A stretch of DNA of 64,000 bases from contig NZ_JAJTTE010000042.1 of assembly GCF_021343995.1 (NCBI RefSeq), positions 1-64,000 on the forward strand. The letters run 5' to 3'. The position numbers and the translations under genes were made by a program. The DNA is from Pseudonocardia terrae (GTDB taxonomy: Bacteria > Actinomycetota > Actinomycetes > Mycobacteriales > Pseudonocardiaceae). This document shows positions 34,289-44,400 of the stretch, piece after piece; positions within the stretch are counted from its first letter, which is position 1; each line of letters opens with the position of its first letter. A model generated the notes under the pieces. The model did not search any database and was not told where the DNA came from. It saw only the letters and a program-made list of their open reading frames with translations.

Positions 34289-35319
34289 TGTCCACCGCAC
34301 CGGTCTCGGTGTCGCCCGTCCCGCTGCGCCCGCAGCGGGACGGGGCGGCCCGGCCGCCCGGCCGCCGCGCGGCAGCCGCACGGACCGTCGCGCTCCGGGC
34401 CGGAGCCTTCCTCGCCACGCTCGTGATGGCGACCTTCGTGGCGTTCTGGCTGATCAAGCTGGTTCCCGGTGATCCGGCGACCGCGATCGCCGGCGAGAAC
34501 GCCACGCCGGAACGGCTGGCGGAGATCCGCGCGCAGCTGGGCCTCGACAAGCCCCTGCTCGCGCAGTACGGGGACTGGGCCGCGGGGGTCCTGCACGGCG
34601 ACTTCGGGACCTCGCTCTACTCGGGCCAGAGCGTCGCGGGGCTGCTCGCCCAGCGCCTGCCCGTGACCCTGTCCCTGGTGTTCTGCTCGCTCCTGCTGGC
34701 CGTCGTCGTGGGCGTCGCGGCCGGCATCGTCGGTGCGGTCCGGAACAAGCGCCCCGAGGGCCGTGTCGTCACCGGCGCGGCGACGCTCGGCATCGCGATC
34801 CCGAACTTCTGGCTCGGGCTGGTCCTCGTGACCGTGTTCGCGATCTGGAACCCGTGGCTTCCCGCGACCGGGTTCTCCCGGGCCGGTGACGGCGCCGGGG
34901 AGTTCCTCCGGTTCGCGGTGCTCCCGACGCTCGCGCTCGGCGCGGCCGGGGTCGCCGAGGTGGCGCGGCAGCTCCGCGGTGCGCTCCTCGAGGTGTTCAC
35001 CGCGGACTACATCCGGATGGCCCGTGCCAAGGGGATCTCGGGGACGGCGCTGCTCGTCCGGCACGCCCTGCGCAACGCCGGCGTCCCCGTCGTCACCGTG
35101 CTGGGGCTGCTGATCAACCGGCTCGTGGGCGGCACCGTCGTCGTCGAGGTCGTCTTCGCCATCCCGGGCATGGGCACGCTCGTCGTCGACGCCGTCAAAC
35201 AGCGCGACTACCCCGTCATCCAGGCGGTCGTGCTGGTCATGGCCGTGATCGTGCTCGTCGCCAACGCGATCGTGGAGATCCTCTACCGCCGCATCGACCC
35301 GAGGATCAGGTTGTCGTGA
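34288..35319 (+). CDS. ABC transporter permease (DppB-like)
   Basis: 343 residues with about six membrane helices. It begins after a 35-residue basic cytoplasmic tail at 'FLATLVMATFVAFWLIKL', followed by the DppB-type 'VPGDPA' element and 'IRAQLGLDKPLLAQYGDW'. The cytoplasmic EAA-like loop is 'YIRMARAKGISGTALLVRHA'. It pairs with the DppC-like protein to form the channel. TGATG overlap with the binding-protein stop couples translation. Confidence 0.94.
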   Translation: MSTAPVSVSPVPLRPQRDGAARPPGRRAAAARTVALRAGAFLATLVMATFVAFWLIKLVPGDPATAIAGENATPERLAEIRAQLGLDKPLLAQYGDWAAGVLHGDFGTSLYSGQSVAGLLAQRLPVTLSLVFCSLLLAVVVGVAAGIVGAVRNKRPEGRVVTGAATLGIAIPNFWLGLVLVTVFAIWNPWLPATGFSRAGDGAGEFLRFAVLPTLALGAAGVAEVARQLRGALLEVFTADYIRMARAKGISGTALLVRHALRNAGVPVVTVLGLLINRLVGGTVVVEVVFAIPGMGTLVVDAVKQRDYPVIQAVVLVMAVIVLVANAIVEILYRRIDPRIRLS

Positions 35320-36203
35320 CCACCGTCGACACCGTCGCCGCGGCGACGTCCCCACGCGCCGAAGGCCTGCGGCGTGCCTTCGACCGCTGGCGGCACGAGG
35401 AGAAGGCCGCGCTCGTCGCCTCGATCGTCCTCGTCGTCCTCGTCCTCGTGGCGGTGCTCGCCCCCGTGCTCGCACCGCACGACCCGAACGCGCAGGAGAT
35501 CGCCGACCGGCTCGCCCCGCCGTCCGCCGCGCACCTGCTCGGCACGGACGACCTGGGACGGGACGTCCTGTCCCGGCTGCTCTTCGGCGCACGGGCCTCG
35601 CTGGTCGCGTCGGTGCTCGCGATGGGGGTGGCCGTGCTCGTGGGGCTGCCCCTCGGCCTGGCCGCCGGCTTCGCGGGCGGCGTCGTCGACACCGTCCTCC
35701 GCCGGGTCCTCGACACGGTCCTGGCCTTCCCGGCGATCGTGCTCGCGATCGGCGTGACCGGCGTAGTCGGGCCCGGGCTCGTGACGTCGATGTGCGCGAT
35801 CGGCATCGTCTTCGCACCGAGCGTCGCCCGGCTCATCCGCGGCCAGACGCTCTCCACCCGGGAACGGCTGTACGTCCCGGCCGCCGTCACCTACGGCTCC
35901 CATCCGCTCCGGGTCGCGGTGCGGCACGTCCTGCCGAACGCCGTCGCTCCCGTCGTGATCCAGATGTCACTGCTCATGAGCACGGCGCTGCTCGCCGAGG
36001 CGAGCCTGAGCTTCCTGGGGCTCGGCGTCCAGCCGCCGACCGCGAGCTGGGGCTCGATGCTCGGCCAGGCCTACGGCTACATGTCCCAGGCACCGACGCA
36101 GGTGTTCGCGCCCGGCATCGCGATCGTCGTGACGGCCTACTGCTTCATCGCGGTCGGGGACGCGCTGCGGCGCGAGCTCGACCCGCGCCAACAGACCTTC
36201 TGA
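35316..36203 (+). CDS. ABC transporter permease (DppC-like)
   Basis: 295 residues. The DppC pattern is clear: N-terminal 'APHDPNAQEIADRLAPPS', 'HLLGTDDLGRDVLSRLLFGA' and EAA loop 'RERLYVPAAVTYGSHPLRVA', with about six helices. GTG overlaps the DppB-like stop. With the previous four genes it completes the importer. Confidence 0.94.
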   Translation: MTTVDTVAAATSPRAEGLRRAFDRWRHEEKAALVASIVLVVLVLVAVLAPVLAPHDPNAQEIADRLAPPSAAHLLGTDDLGRDVLSRLLFGARASLVASVLAMGVAVLVGLPLGLAAGFAGGVVDTVLRRVLDTVLAFPAIVLAIGVTGVVGPGLVTSMCAIGIVFAPSVARLIRGQTLSTRERLYVPAAVTYGSHPLRVAVRHVLPNAVAPVVIQMSLLMSTALLAEASLSFLGLGVQPPTASWGSMLGQAYGYMSQAPTQVFAPGIAIVVTAYCFIAVGDALRRELDPRQQTF

Positions 36204-36237
36204 TCTCCCGCGATCCGTTCGAAAGGCGGCCCTGCGC

Positions 36238-36999
36238 ATGTCCCTCGTGTCCTACGACGTCTCCGGTTCCGTCGCCCGCGTGACCCTGAACCGCCCCGAC
36301 AACCTGAACGCGGTCAACGCCGAGCTGACCCGGGGCGTGGGCGCCGCGTTCGGTCGGGCCGTGGCCGACCCGGCGGTCCGGGTCGTGATTCTCGACGCGG
36401 AAGGCCGCGCCTTCTGCGCCGGCGCCGACCTCAAGGACCCGAACACGCATTCCGGGGACGACCTGCTGGCCCATCTCGAGCCCGCCGAGGGCAGCGGCCT
36501 GGGGGCGGTCGCGGCCTGCCCCAAACCGGTCGTCGTCGCGGCCCAGGGCTGGTGCGTCGGCGCCGGTGTGGAGCTCGTCCTGGCCGCCGACATCGCCGTC
36601 GTGGCGGACGACGCCAAGTTCTTCCTCCCCCAGGTCGCCCTCGGCATCGTGCCCGGAGCGGGCGGGATGAGCAGGCTGCTGCGCAAGGTCGGGCCGACGT
36701 GGGCGCACCGCCTGGTGATGCTCGGCGAGAAGCTGCCAGCCGAGGTCGCCCTGCGGATCGGCCTCGTCTCGGAGATCGTGCCTCGCGACACCCTCGCTCA
36801 GCGGGCCGCGGAGATCGCCGAGGTCCTCGCCGCCGCGCCCCCGGCCGCGCAGCGGCTCGCGAAGGAGTCGCTGCTCCAGGCGGCGGATCTCCCGCTCGCC
36901 GCGGCGCTGCGGGTCGACCAGTACCGCCTGTTCATGCTGAGCGACACGGCGGAGAAGAAGGAGCGGCACGCGGCCTTCGCGGCGGAGCGCAGCGCATGA
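36238..36999 (+). CDS. Enoyl-CoA hydratase/isomerase
   Basis: 253 residues of the crotonase fold. The oxyanion-hole elements are 'FCAGADLKDP' and 'GWCVGAGVELVLAADIAV'. At the usual catalytic Glu positions the sequence reads 'FFLPQVALGIVPGAGGMSRL', so the first Glu (normally 'PEV') is Gln and the second 'PGAGG' is kept; isomerase or another crotonase reaction rather than plain hydration is possible. It follows DppC by 34 bp with AAAGG before the ATG and is followed by the ligase with ATGA overlap. Confidence 0.9.
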   Translation: MSLVSYDVSGSVARVTLNRPDNLNAVNAELTRGVGAAFGRAVADPAVRVVILDAEGRAFCAGADLKDPNTHSGDDLLAHLEPAEGSGLGAVAACPKPVVVAAQGWCVGAGVELVLAADIAVVADDAKFFLPQVALGIVPGAGGMSRLLRKVGPTWAHRLVMLGEKLPAEVALRIGLVSEIVPRDTLAQRAAEIAEVLAAAPPAAQRLAKESLLQAADLPLAAALRVDQYRLFMLSDTAEKKERHAAFAAERSA

Positions 37000-38633
37000 C
37001 CCCGCCGACGACCACACCGGAACCGTCCCCGTCCGGCATGGTGCTGCCGCCGATCGGGGAACGCACCGTCCCCCAGGTCCTCGCCGGCGCCGCGCTCCGG
37101 ACACCCGATCGCCTCGCCCTCCTCGACCGCACCACCTCGCTCACCTACGGCCAGGTCTGGGACATCGCGCGGCGCCGGGCCTCGGCACTGCTCGACGTCG
37201 TCGGGATCGGCGGGCGCGTCCTGACCATGACCGACAACACTGTCGACGGGGCCCTGACCTGGCTCGGCCTGGCGTCGGGCGGCATGGCCGAGGTACCGGT
37301 CAACACCGCCTACCGCGGCGCGGTGCTCGCCCGGCAGATCCAGGACTCGGGCGCCACCGCGGCCGTGGTCGAGGCCGAGTGCCTCGACCGCTTCCTGGAG
37401 GCCGCCGACGGCAGCGCGGTGCGGACCGTCGTCGTGCGCGGGCGCGGACGCACCGGGTCGAACGGGATCACCGTCGCGGGCGGCGAACTCCTCGACGATG
37501 CCTCCCTGCCCACCTCGTTGCCCCCGGTGACCGGCACGGACCCGATGGCACTCATGTACACGTCGGGCACCACGGGACGGTCCAAGGGCGTGGTGGTCAC
37601 GCAGGCCCACGCCTACACCTACGGCGCGCCGCAGCTGCTCGGCGCCGCGGGCCCCGACGACACCGCCATGGTGGTCCTGCCGCTGTTCCACGTCGGTGGG
37701 CAATGGGCGGGCGCCTACAACGCCCTGATCGGCGGGGGCGCCGCGTACATCGCACCGCGGTTCGCCGGCGAGACGTTCTGGGACGAGGCCCGCGAGCACG
37801 GTTGCACCTACGCGCTGCTCGTCGTGGCGATGGCGCAGTACCTCCATCAGCAACCACCCCGCCCGGACGACGCCGACAACACCTTCACCCGGCTCTTCGT
37901 CGCACCGGTGCTCCGCGAGGCCGAGCAGTTCGCGGCGCGGTTCGACGTCGAGATCGGCACCGGGTACGGCTCCACCGAGGCCGGCACGGTCTTCACGGCG
38001 GACTTCGGCAAGGCCCGACCGGGCGGCTGTGGCTGGCCCCGGCCCGAGCTGGAGACCCGGATCGTCGACGCGGACGACCGACCCCTGCCCGACGGCGAGA
38101 CGGGCGAGCTCGTCGTGCGCACCTCCGAGCCGGCGATCATGATGAGCGAGTACCTCGGCCTGCCCGACGAGACCGCGCACGCCTGGCGTGGCGGGTGGTA
38201 CCACACGGGCGACGCCATGTACGTCGACACCGACGGCCAGTACGTCTACGTCGACCGGCTCGGCGACGCGATCAGGCGGCGGGGCGAGAACGTGCCCTCC
38301 GCCGACGTCGAGTCGGCCCTGAACGCGCACCCCGCGGTGTTCGAGTGCGCCGTCGTCGGCGTCCCGGGCGAGTCCGAGCACGAGGTCCTCGCCGCAGTGG
38401 TCCTGCGGCCGGGGCACGAGCTCGACAGGACGGATCTGATCGTCTGGGCGGCGGAACGCCTGCCGCACTTCATGGTGCCCCGCTACGTGCGCGTCGTCGA
38501 CGAGCTCGAGCGGACCCCCAGCGGGAAGATCCGCAAACGACCGCTCCGCGAGGACGGCGTCGCGGACGCCTGGGACCGCGAGGCGGCGGACGTGCACGTG
38601 GGCCGCCAGGGCGTCCGGATCGGTGGCTCGTGA
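36996..38633 (+). CDS. AMP-dependent acyl-CoA synthetase/ligase
   Basis: 545 residues. Motifs: 'YTSGTTGRSKGVVVT', 'GTGYGSTEAGTVF', hinge 'RRGENVPSADVE' and C-terminal 'SGKIRKRPLRED' with the catalytic Lys. The first 25 residues are Pro/Thr-rich. It likely activates the imported acid to its CoA ester, and resembles the ligase at 46821 ('RRRGENISSAEVE') more than that at 26138. ATGA overlap upstream, GTGA downstream. Confidence 0.93.
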   Translation: MTPPTTTPEPSPSGMVLPPIGERTVPQVLAGAALRTPDRLALLDRTTSLTYGQVWDIARRRASALLDVVGIGGRVLTMTDNTVDGALTWLGLASGGMAEVPVNTAYRGAVLARQIQDSGATAAVVEAECLDRFLEAADGSAVRTVVVRGRGRTGSNGITVAGGELLDDASLPTSLPPVTGTDPMALMYTSGTTGRSKGVVVTQAHAYTYGAPQLLGAAGPDDTAMVVLPLFHVGGQWAGAYNALIGGGAAYIAPRFAGETFWDEAREHGCTYALLVVAMAQYLHQQPPRPDDADNTFTRLFVAPVLREAEQFAARFDVEIGTGYGSTEAGTVFTADFGKARPGGCGWPRPELETRIVDADDRPLPDGETGELVVRTSEPAIMMSEYLGLPDETAHAWRGGWYHTGDAMYVDTDGQYVYVDRLGDAIRRRGENVPSADVESALNAHPAVFECAVVGVPGESEHEVLAAVVLRPGHELDRTDLIVWAAERLPHFMVPRYVRVVDELERTPSGKIRKRPLREDGVADAWDREAADVHVGRQGVRIGGS

Positions 38634-39868
38634 GCGGGCCCATGGACGGCGTCCGGGTCGTCGAGATGGCGCGGGTCCTCGCCGGGCCGACGGTGGCGCA
38701 GCTGATGGCCGAGTACGGTGCCGACGTCATCAAGGTCGAGCCCGCACCCGCCGGGGACCCCGCTCGCGGGCTGCCCTACCTCCGCGACGGCCGGTCCGGC
38801 TACTACATCCAGGCGAATCGGGGGAAGCGCAGCGTCTGCCTGGACTTCCGCTCGGACGAGGGCAAGGCGTTGATCCTCGACCTGGCGCGGCACAGCGACG
38901 TGCTCGTCGAGAGCTTCCGGCCCGGGGTGCTGGCCGAGATGGGCCTGGGCTGGGAGGTGCTCCGCGAGGTCAACCCGCGCCTGGTGCTCTGCTCCGTGAC
39001 CGGGCTCGGCTACGGGGGGCCCCTGTCGCACAAGCCGGGCTACGACACGATCGGCGCCGCGATGTCGGGGGTCGCCCATGTCAGCGGACCCGTCGGCGGC
39101 CCACCGATGCTGCCCGGCCCCGCGATGGGGGACGCCGCCACCGGTGTCTACGGCTTCGGCGGGGTTGCGGCCGCCCTGTTCCAGCGCGAACGGACCGGGC
39201 TCGGTGAGTGGGTCCAGGTCTCCCTGCTCGACACCTACATCGCCTTCCACGAGATCAACATCCAGGCGTACAGCGGGTCTCGCGGCACCCAGGTGCCCGA
39301 GGCGAGCGGCAACTACCACGCGACCGTGTGCCCCGCCGGCTTCTTCCGGTGCCGGGACCGGTACCTGTTCGTCGCCTGCGTCTCGCCGGGCGACTGGCCG
39401 CGGATCGCCACCGCGATCGGACGACCCGAGCTTTCAGAGGCACGCGGGTACGCGACCAACGACGAGCGGGCAGCCCACCGCGAGGAGGTCAACGCCCTCA
39501 TCGAGGACTGGCTCGCGACCTTCGCCGACCCGGAGGAGGCGATCCGCGTCCTCACCGAGCACCGCGTGGCCTGCGAGCTCATCCGGACCCTCCCCGAGGC
39601 CCTCACGCACCCGCACAACCTCGCGCGGCGGGTCGTCCGGGAGGTCCCGGACGAGGTGTGGGGATCGCTCACGGTCCCCGGTCTGCCGATCCGCTTCGCG
39701 GGCATGACCGAACGCGACCTGCGCGCCCAGGAGCTGGGCGCCGACAATAGAACCGTGCTGCGGGAGGTCCTGGACCTCGACGACGCGCGGATCGACGAGC
39801 TCGAGAGAGCGCACGTACTGCACGGGCCGGCAACCCGGACCCCCGACCTGATCGAGGAGCCCTCGTGA
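38630..39868 (+). CDS. CaiB/BaiF-type (class III) CoA-transferase
   Basis: 412 residues. Features: 'MDGVRVVEMARVLAGPTVAQL' start, 'DVIKVEPAPAGDPAR', catalytic Asp in 'GPAMGDAATGVYGF' and the C-terminal 'RVACELIRTLPEAL'. It moves CoA between carboxylic acids, so the product acid can be used to activate the next substrate. GTG 38630 overlaps the ligase stop; the start could also be the ATG at 38642. Confidence 0.93.
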   Translation: MSGPMDGVRVVEMARVLAGPTVAQLMAEYGADVIKVEPAPAGDPARGLPYLRDGRSGYYIQANRGKRSVCLDFRSDEGKALILDLARHSDVLVESFRPGVLAEMGLGWEVLREVNPRLVLCSVTGLGYGGPLSHKPGYDTIGAAMSGVAHVSGPVGGPPMLPGPAMGDAATGVYGFGGVAAALFQRERTGLGEWVQVSLLDTYIAFHEINIQAYSGSRGTQVPEASGNYHATVCPAGFFRCRDRYLFVACVSPGDWPRIATAIGRPELSEARGYATNDERAAHREEVNALIEDWLATFADPEEAIRVLTEHRVACELIRTLPEALTHPHNLARRVVREVPDEVWGSLTVPGLPIRFAGMTERDLRAQELGADNRTVLREVLDLDDARIDELERAHVLHGPATRTPDLIEEPS

Positions 39869-41421
39869 ACTACGGACTGTCGATCCCCCTCGGCGGCCGG
39901 ACGCTGAAGGACCACGCCGCCGTGCTCGACCGGGCGGTGATGGCCGGCTACACGGACGTCTGGAGCAGCGAGGTCAACGGGCACGACGCCTTCACCCCGC
40001 TCGCCCTCGCGGCCCAGCGCTACCCCGGACTCCGGCTCGGCACGGCGATCACCCCCGCCTACACCAGGTCGCCCGCGCTGCTGGCGATGAGCGCGGCCTC
40101 GCTGGCCGACTCCACCGACGGCCAGGTCCTGCTCGGCGTCGGCTCGTCGTCCGACGTGATCGTCGAGCGCTGGAACGGCGTGCCCTTCCACGATCCCTAC
40201 GGCCGCGTCCGGGACGTGGTGTCGTTCCTCGACCGCGCCCTCACCGGCGAGAAGGTCGACATGGAGACGCCCAGCTTCACGATCAAGGGCTTCCGGCTCG
40301 GCGTGGTTCCGCAGAACCGGCCGAAGGTCCTGGTCGCAGGCCTCCGACCGGGGATGCTCCGGCTCGCCGGGCGTCGGTCGGACGGGGCGATCCTCAACTG
40401 GCTCTCGCCCGACGACGTCCGCACGGTGGTGCCCTACGTGTACGAGGGCCGCTCGACCGCCCCCGAGATCGTCGCGAGGCTGTTCGTCGTCTGCTCGTCG
40501 GACGTCGACAGGGTCCGGGAACACGCCAAGCGCGCCATCGCCGCGTACCTCAACGTCGAGGCCTACGCGAAGTTCCACGAGTGGCTCGGGCGTGGCGACG
40601 AGCTCGCCGAGATGTGGGGCGCCTGGCGGGCCGGCGACCGCAAGGCGGCACTGGCCGCCATCCCGGACTCGCTGGTCGACGAGCTGTTCATCCACGGCGA
40701 CGCCGCCGCCTGCCGCTCGCGCATCCAGGACTACGTCGACGCCGGGATCACGACGCCGATGCTCGCCATCACCAACCTCGACGGCGACGCGGCCGACCTC
40801 ATCGACCAGCTGGGACGCCGGGCGACCGACACCACCGACACCGGTGACTCCGCCCGCCCTGTGACCGCCCGCACCGGAGCCGCCGCCCGGCCCGTCGACC
40901 CGATCGTGGCCCAGGACCGGCAGCGCTGGGGCGAACTCGGATGGCCTCAGCCGACCGCCATGAGCGCCTTCATGTCGCTGTTCCGGACGCACGAGCGCGT
41001 CCTCGAGACGGTGCGCAAGGCCCTCAAGCAGCACGGGCTCTCGATCACCGAGCACTCGGCGCTGCTGCACCTTGCGATGGCCCCCGACCACAGCAGCCCG
41101 CTCAGTCGCATGGCCGAGCGCCTGCTGATCTCCCCCGCCCGCTGCAACTACGTGGTGAACCGGCTCGAGGGTGAGGGCTGGGTCGAGCGCAAGCCGCACC
41201 CCGCCGACGGCCGGAGCACCCTCGCCGTCCTGACCCAGAGCGGCGCAGCGAAGGTCGACCGCTCGATCGCGGCCGTCGACGGAATCGGCTTCGGCTTCCC
41301 CGGCGCCCGGGAGCAGGAGCTGAACGACCTCGTCGACGCGTTGGCCGCCTGCGAACGGGTGGACGACGAGCTGAAGGGAGACGCCGACCGACCTGCGCCC
41401 GTGGCCGTGGCGGGCGACTGA
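39865..41421 (+). CDS. LLM (F420-type) oxidoreductase fused to MarR regulator
   Basis: 518 residues in one frame. Residues about 1-318 are a luciferase-like monooxygenase-family TIM barrel ('MNYGLSIPLGGRTLKDH', 'LRLGTAITPAYTRSPALLAM', 'VLLGVGSSSDVIVERWNGVP'), probably F420- or flavin-dependent. A Thr/Ala-rich linker (319-350) leads to a MarR winged helix (about 351-500) with 'TEHSALLHLAMAPD', recognition region 'RMAERLLISPARCNYVVNRL' and wing 'KPHPADGRSTLAVLT'. It ends the operon and overlaps the CoA-transferase stop. An enzyme joined to a regulator could sense its own substrate; this is inference. No stop, ribosome binding site or start separates the parts. Confidence 0.85.
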   Translation: MNYGLSIPLGGRTLKDHAAVLDRAVMAGYTDVWSSEVNGHDAFTPLALAAQRYPGLRLGTAITPAYTRSPALLAMSAASLADSTDGQVLLGVGSSSDVIVERWNGVPFHDPYGRVRDVVSFLDRALTGEKVDMETPSFTIKGFRLGVVPQNRPKVLVAGLRPGMLRLAGRRSDGAILNWLSPDDVRTVVPYVYEGRSTAPEIVARLFVVCSSDVDRVREHAKRAIAAYLNVEAYAKFHEWLGRGDELAEMWGAWRAGDRKAALAAIPDSLVDELFIHGDAAACRSRIQDYVDAGITTPMLAITNLDGDAADLIDQLGRRATDTTDTGDSARPVTARTGAAARPVDPIVAQDRQRWGELGWPQPTAMSAFMSLFRTHERVLETVRKALKQHGLSITEHSALLHLAMAPDHSSPLSRMAERLLISPARCNYVVNRLEGEGWVERKPHPADGRSTLAVLTQSGAAKVDRSIAAVDGIGFGFPGAREQELNDLVDALAACERVDDELKGDADRPAPVAVAGD

Positions 41422-41436
41422 GCCGCTCGCCCGCGC

Positions 41437-44400
41437 TCACCCCACCGTGACGTCGTGCCAGGTCGACCGCCGGAATCCCCGGGCCCACGTCGCCACCGGC
41501 TCGCGTCCGCCGCCGTGGACCACGACGAGGTACTCGGCCATCGGGGGGAGCGCGAGGGCGAACTCGCCGCGGCCGTCCGCGATCGTGAGACCGATCTGCT
41601 GGCCGGTGGGGTCGAACACGCTCACGGTGGCGCCCGGGAGAGGCACGCCGTCGGCGTCGCGCACCGTTCCGTGCACGCCCGGTGCGTCCGTCGGCGGTGC
41701 CGGGACCGGGCGTCGCTCGACGACGGAGGCGACGACCGGTCCGGCGGCGTGCCGGGGGGCGGAAACAGCCGGGGCCGAGCTGGACGGCACGGAGGTGGAC
41801 GGGACAGAGCTGGACGGCGGCGCCGAGGTCAGCGGCGCGCCGACGGTCCAGGTCTCCCGTGCGTGGGCGGGACGGCGCCCGTTCCCGCTCTGCGCCGGCA
41901 CGACGACCGGGATGCCGGCCCGGTCGGTGTCGGTGTCGGCGTTGGTGTCGGTGTTGGTCTCGGTGTCGGTCTCCGGGTCGTCCGGTCCCGCCACCGCGGG
42001 TGGAGCCCCGGCGTCCTCGTCCTGGAGGTCGTCCCCCGGGACGGCCCTCCGCCGCCCGCGCGCCCGCTCCACGAGCAGGTAGAGCACCGGCACGAGGACC
42101 AGCGTCAGCAGCGTGGACGAGATCAGCCCGCCGATGACGACGACCGCCAGGGGCTGCGAGATGAACACCCCTCCGCCCGTCAGGCCGAGGGACATCGGGA
42201 CGAGCGCGCAGATCGTCGCGACGGCCGTCATGATGATCGGCCGCAGCCGCTGCACCGCCCCCTCGACGACCGCCTCGCGCACGCCGAGCCCGGCCCGTCG
42301 GCGCTGGTTGACCAGGTCGATGAGCACGATCGCGTTGGTCACCACGATCCCGACCAGCATGAGCATGCCGATCAGTGCGGGCACGCCGAGCGGGGTGCCG
42401 GTGAGCAGGAGCAGCCCGATCGCGCCCGTCGCCGCGAACGGCACCGAGACCAGGAGGAGCAACGGCTGCACGAGGCTCCGGAAGGTCGCGACCATCACCA
42501 GGTACACGGCGGCCACCGCGGCGAGGAGGGCCAGGAAGAGCTGCCGGAAGGCGTCGCTCTGCTGGGTGCTGACCCCGCCGATCTCGGCGGTCGCGCCCGA
42601 CGGGAGCCGCAGGCCGTCGACGACGGTCCGCAGGTCGCGGCTGGCCGCGCCGACGTCGTCACCGGTGGGCCGGGCGGTGATCGTCGCGGCCTGCACGCCG
42701 TCCGTATGCGTCACCGTGGGGCGGGTCGTGGTCTCCATGACGGTCGCCAGGTCCGACAGCGGCACCGGGCCGCGGGCGGTCGGCAGGGTCAGCGCCCGCA
42801 GCTGCCCGGCGTCCGCCGGGGCCTGCCCGGTCCGGACGACGACGTCCTGGGCCACACCGTCGATCGTCACCTGCCCGGCGCTGCTGCCCCGCAGCGCCGC
42901 CGTGACGGCCTGCCCGACCTGCGACTCCGTCAGCCCGGTCGCGGCCGCCTTCTGCCGGTCGACCCGGACGTCGATCGCGGGCTGGTCCGCGGCGAGGTCG
43001 TTGCGGACGTCGGTCACGCCCGCGATGCCGGCGACGGCTTGCTGGACCTGCCCGGCGGCGTCGGCGAGCACCTGCGGGTCGTCGGCCCGCACCGAGACCT
43101 GCAGGTTGCCGGAGCCGAGCCCGCCCTGACCGCCGGACACGGTGATCTCACCGATCTGGTCCGTGCCGCCGAGGCCCGCGATCCGGGTACGCAGGTCGTC
43201 CTGCACGGTCGTGGCGTCGGCGCCGTCGGCGAGGGTGATCGAGAAGCGCGTCGGGGAGGTGCCGCCGGCGGGGCCCGCGCGGCCGAGGCCGCCGCCCGTC
43301 GAGCCGACCGTGACCTGGTAGCTCGCCACCCCCGGCGTGCCCTCGACGACACCCTCGACCCGCTTCGCGGCGGCGTCGGCGGCGGGCAGCCCGGTCCCGG
43401 CGGGCAGTTCCTGGGTGACCGAGACGGTGTTGCCGCCGGTGTCGCCGAGGAAGTTCGTGGTCAGCCGCGGGACCAGGGCCACGGTCCCGGCGAGGATCAG
43501 GACGGCGATCCCGAGCGACAGCACCGGCCTGCGCAGCGCGCCGGTCAGGATCGGGAGGTAGCCCCGCTGCAGGCGCGTGGTCTTCTCGGGTGTGGCGTCC
43601 GTGGCGGCCGAGGCGGGATCGGACTCGGAATCAGGAGCGGGGTCCACCGGCGCCTCGCGGGACCGCAGCACCACCGAGGCCAGCACGGGGACCACGGTCA
43701 GCGAGACCACGAGCGAGGCGAGCAGCGCGGCCGAGACCGTCACGGCGAAGGGCCGGAACAGCTGCCCCACCTGCCCGCCGACCAGCCCGATCGGCGCGAA
43801 GACCGCGACGGTCGTCAGGGTCGAGGCGGTGATCGCCCCGGCCACCTCGCGCACGGCCTCCACGACGCGCCGCGCGGTCGGTCTCCGCGCGCCCACGTGC
43901 CGTTTGATGTTCTCGATCACGACGATCGAGTCGTCGACCACGCGCCCGACGGCCACGGTCAACGCCCCGAGGGTCAGGATGTTGAGCGTGTAGCCGCCGA
44001 GGTAGAGCACGATCATCGCGATCAGCACCGACAGCGGGATCGACACCGCGGTGACCAGCGTCGCGCGCACGCTCAGCAGGAACAGCAGGATGACGAGCAC
44101 CGCGAAGGCCAGCCCGAGCAGGCCCTCCGTGGTCAGCGACTCGACGGACTGCGTGATGAACGGCGCCTGGTCGAACACGACGGTGGCCTGCGCGTTCTGC
44201 GCGGCGCCGCCGAGCGCGTCGGTGATCCGGCCCAGGTCGTTCCGGACCTCGTCGGACACGGACACGGTGTTCGCGTCGGGCAGCTTGACCACGCTGATCC
44301 CGATGCTGGGCTGCCCGTTGGTACGGGTGTAGCCGGTGGCCGGGGCCGGCTGGGAGGTCACGGTCGCGATGTCGCCGAGGCGCACCGGGGCGCCACCGCG

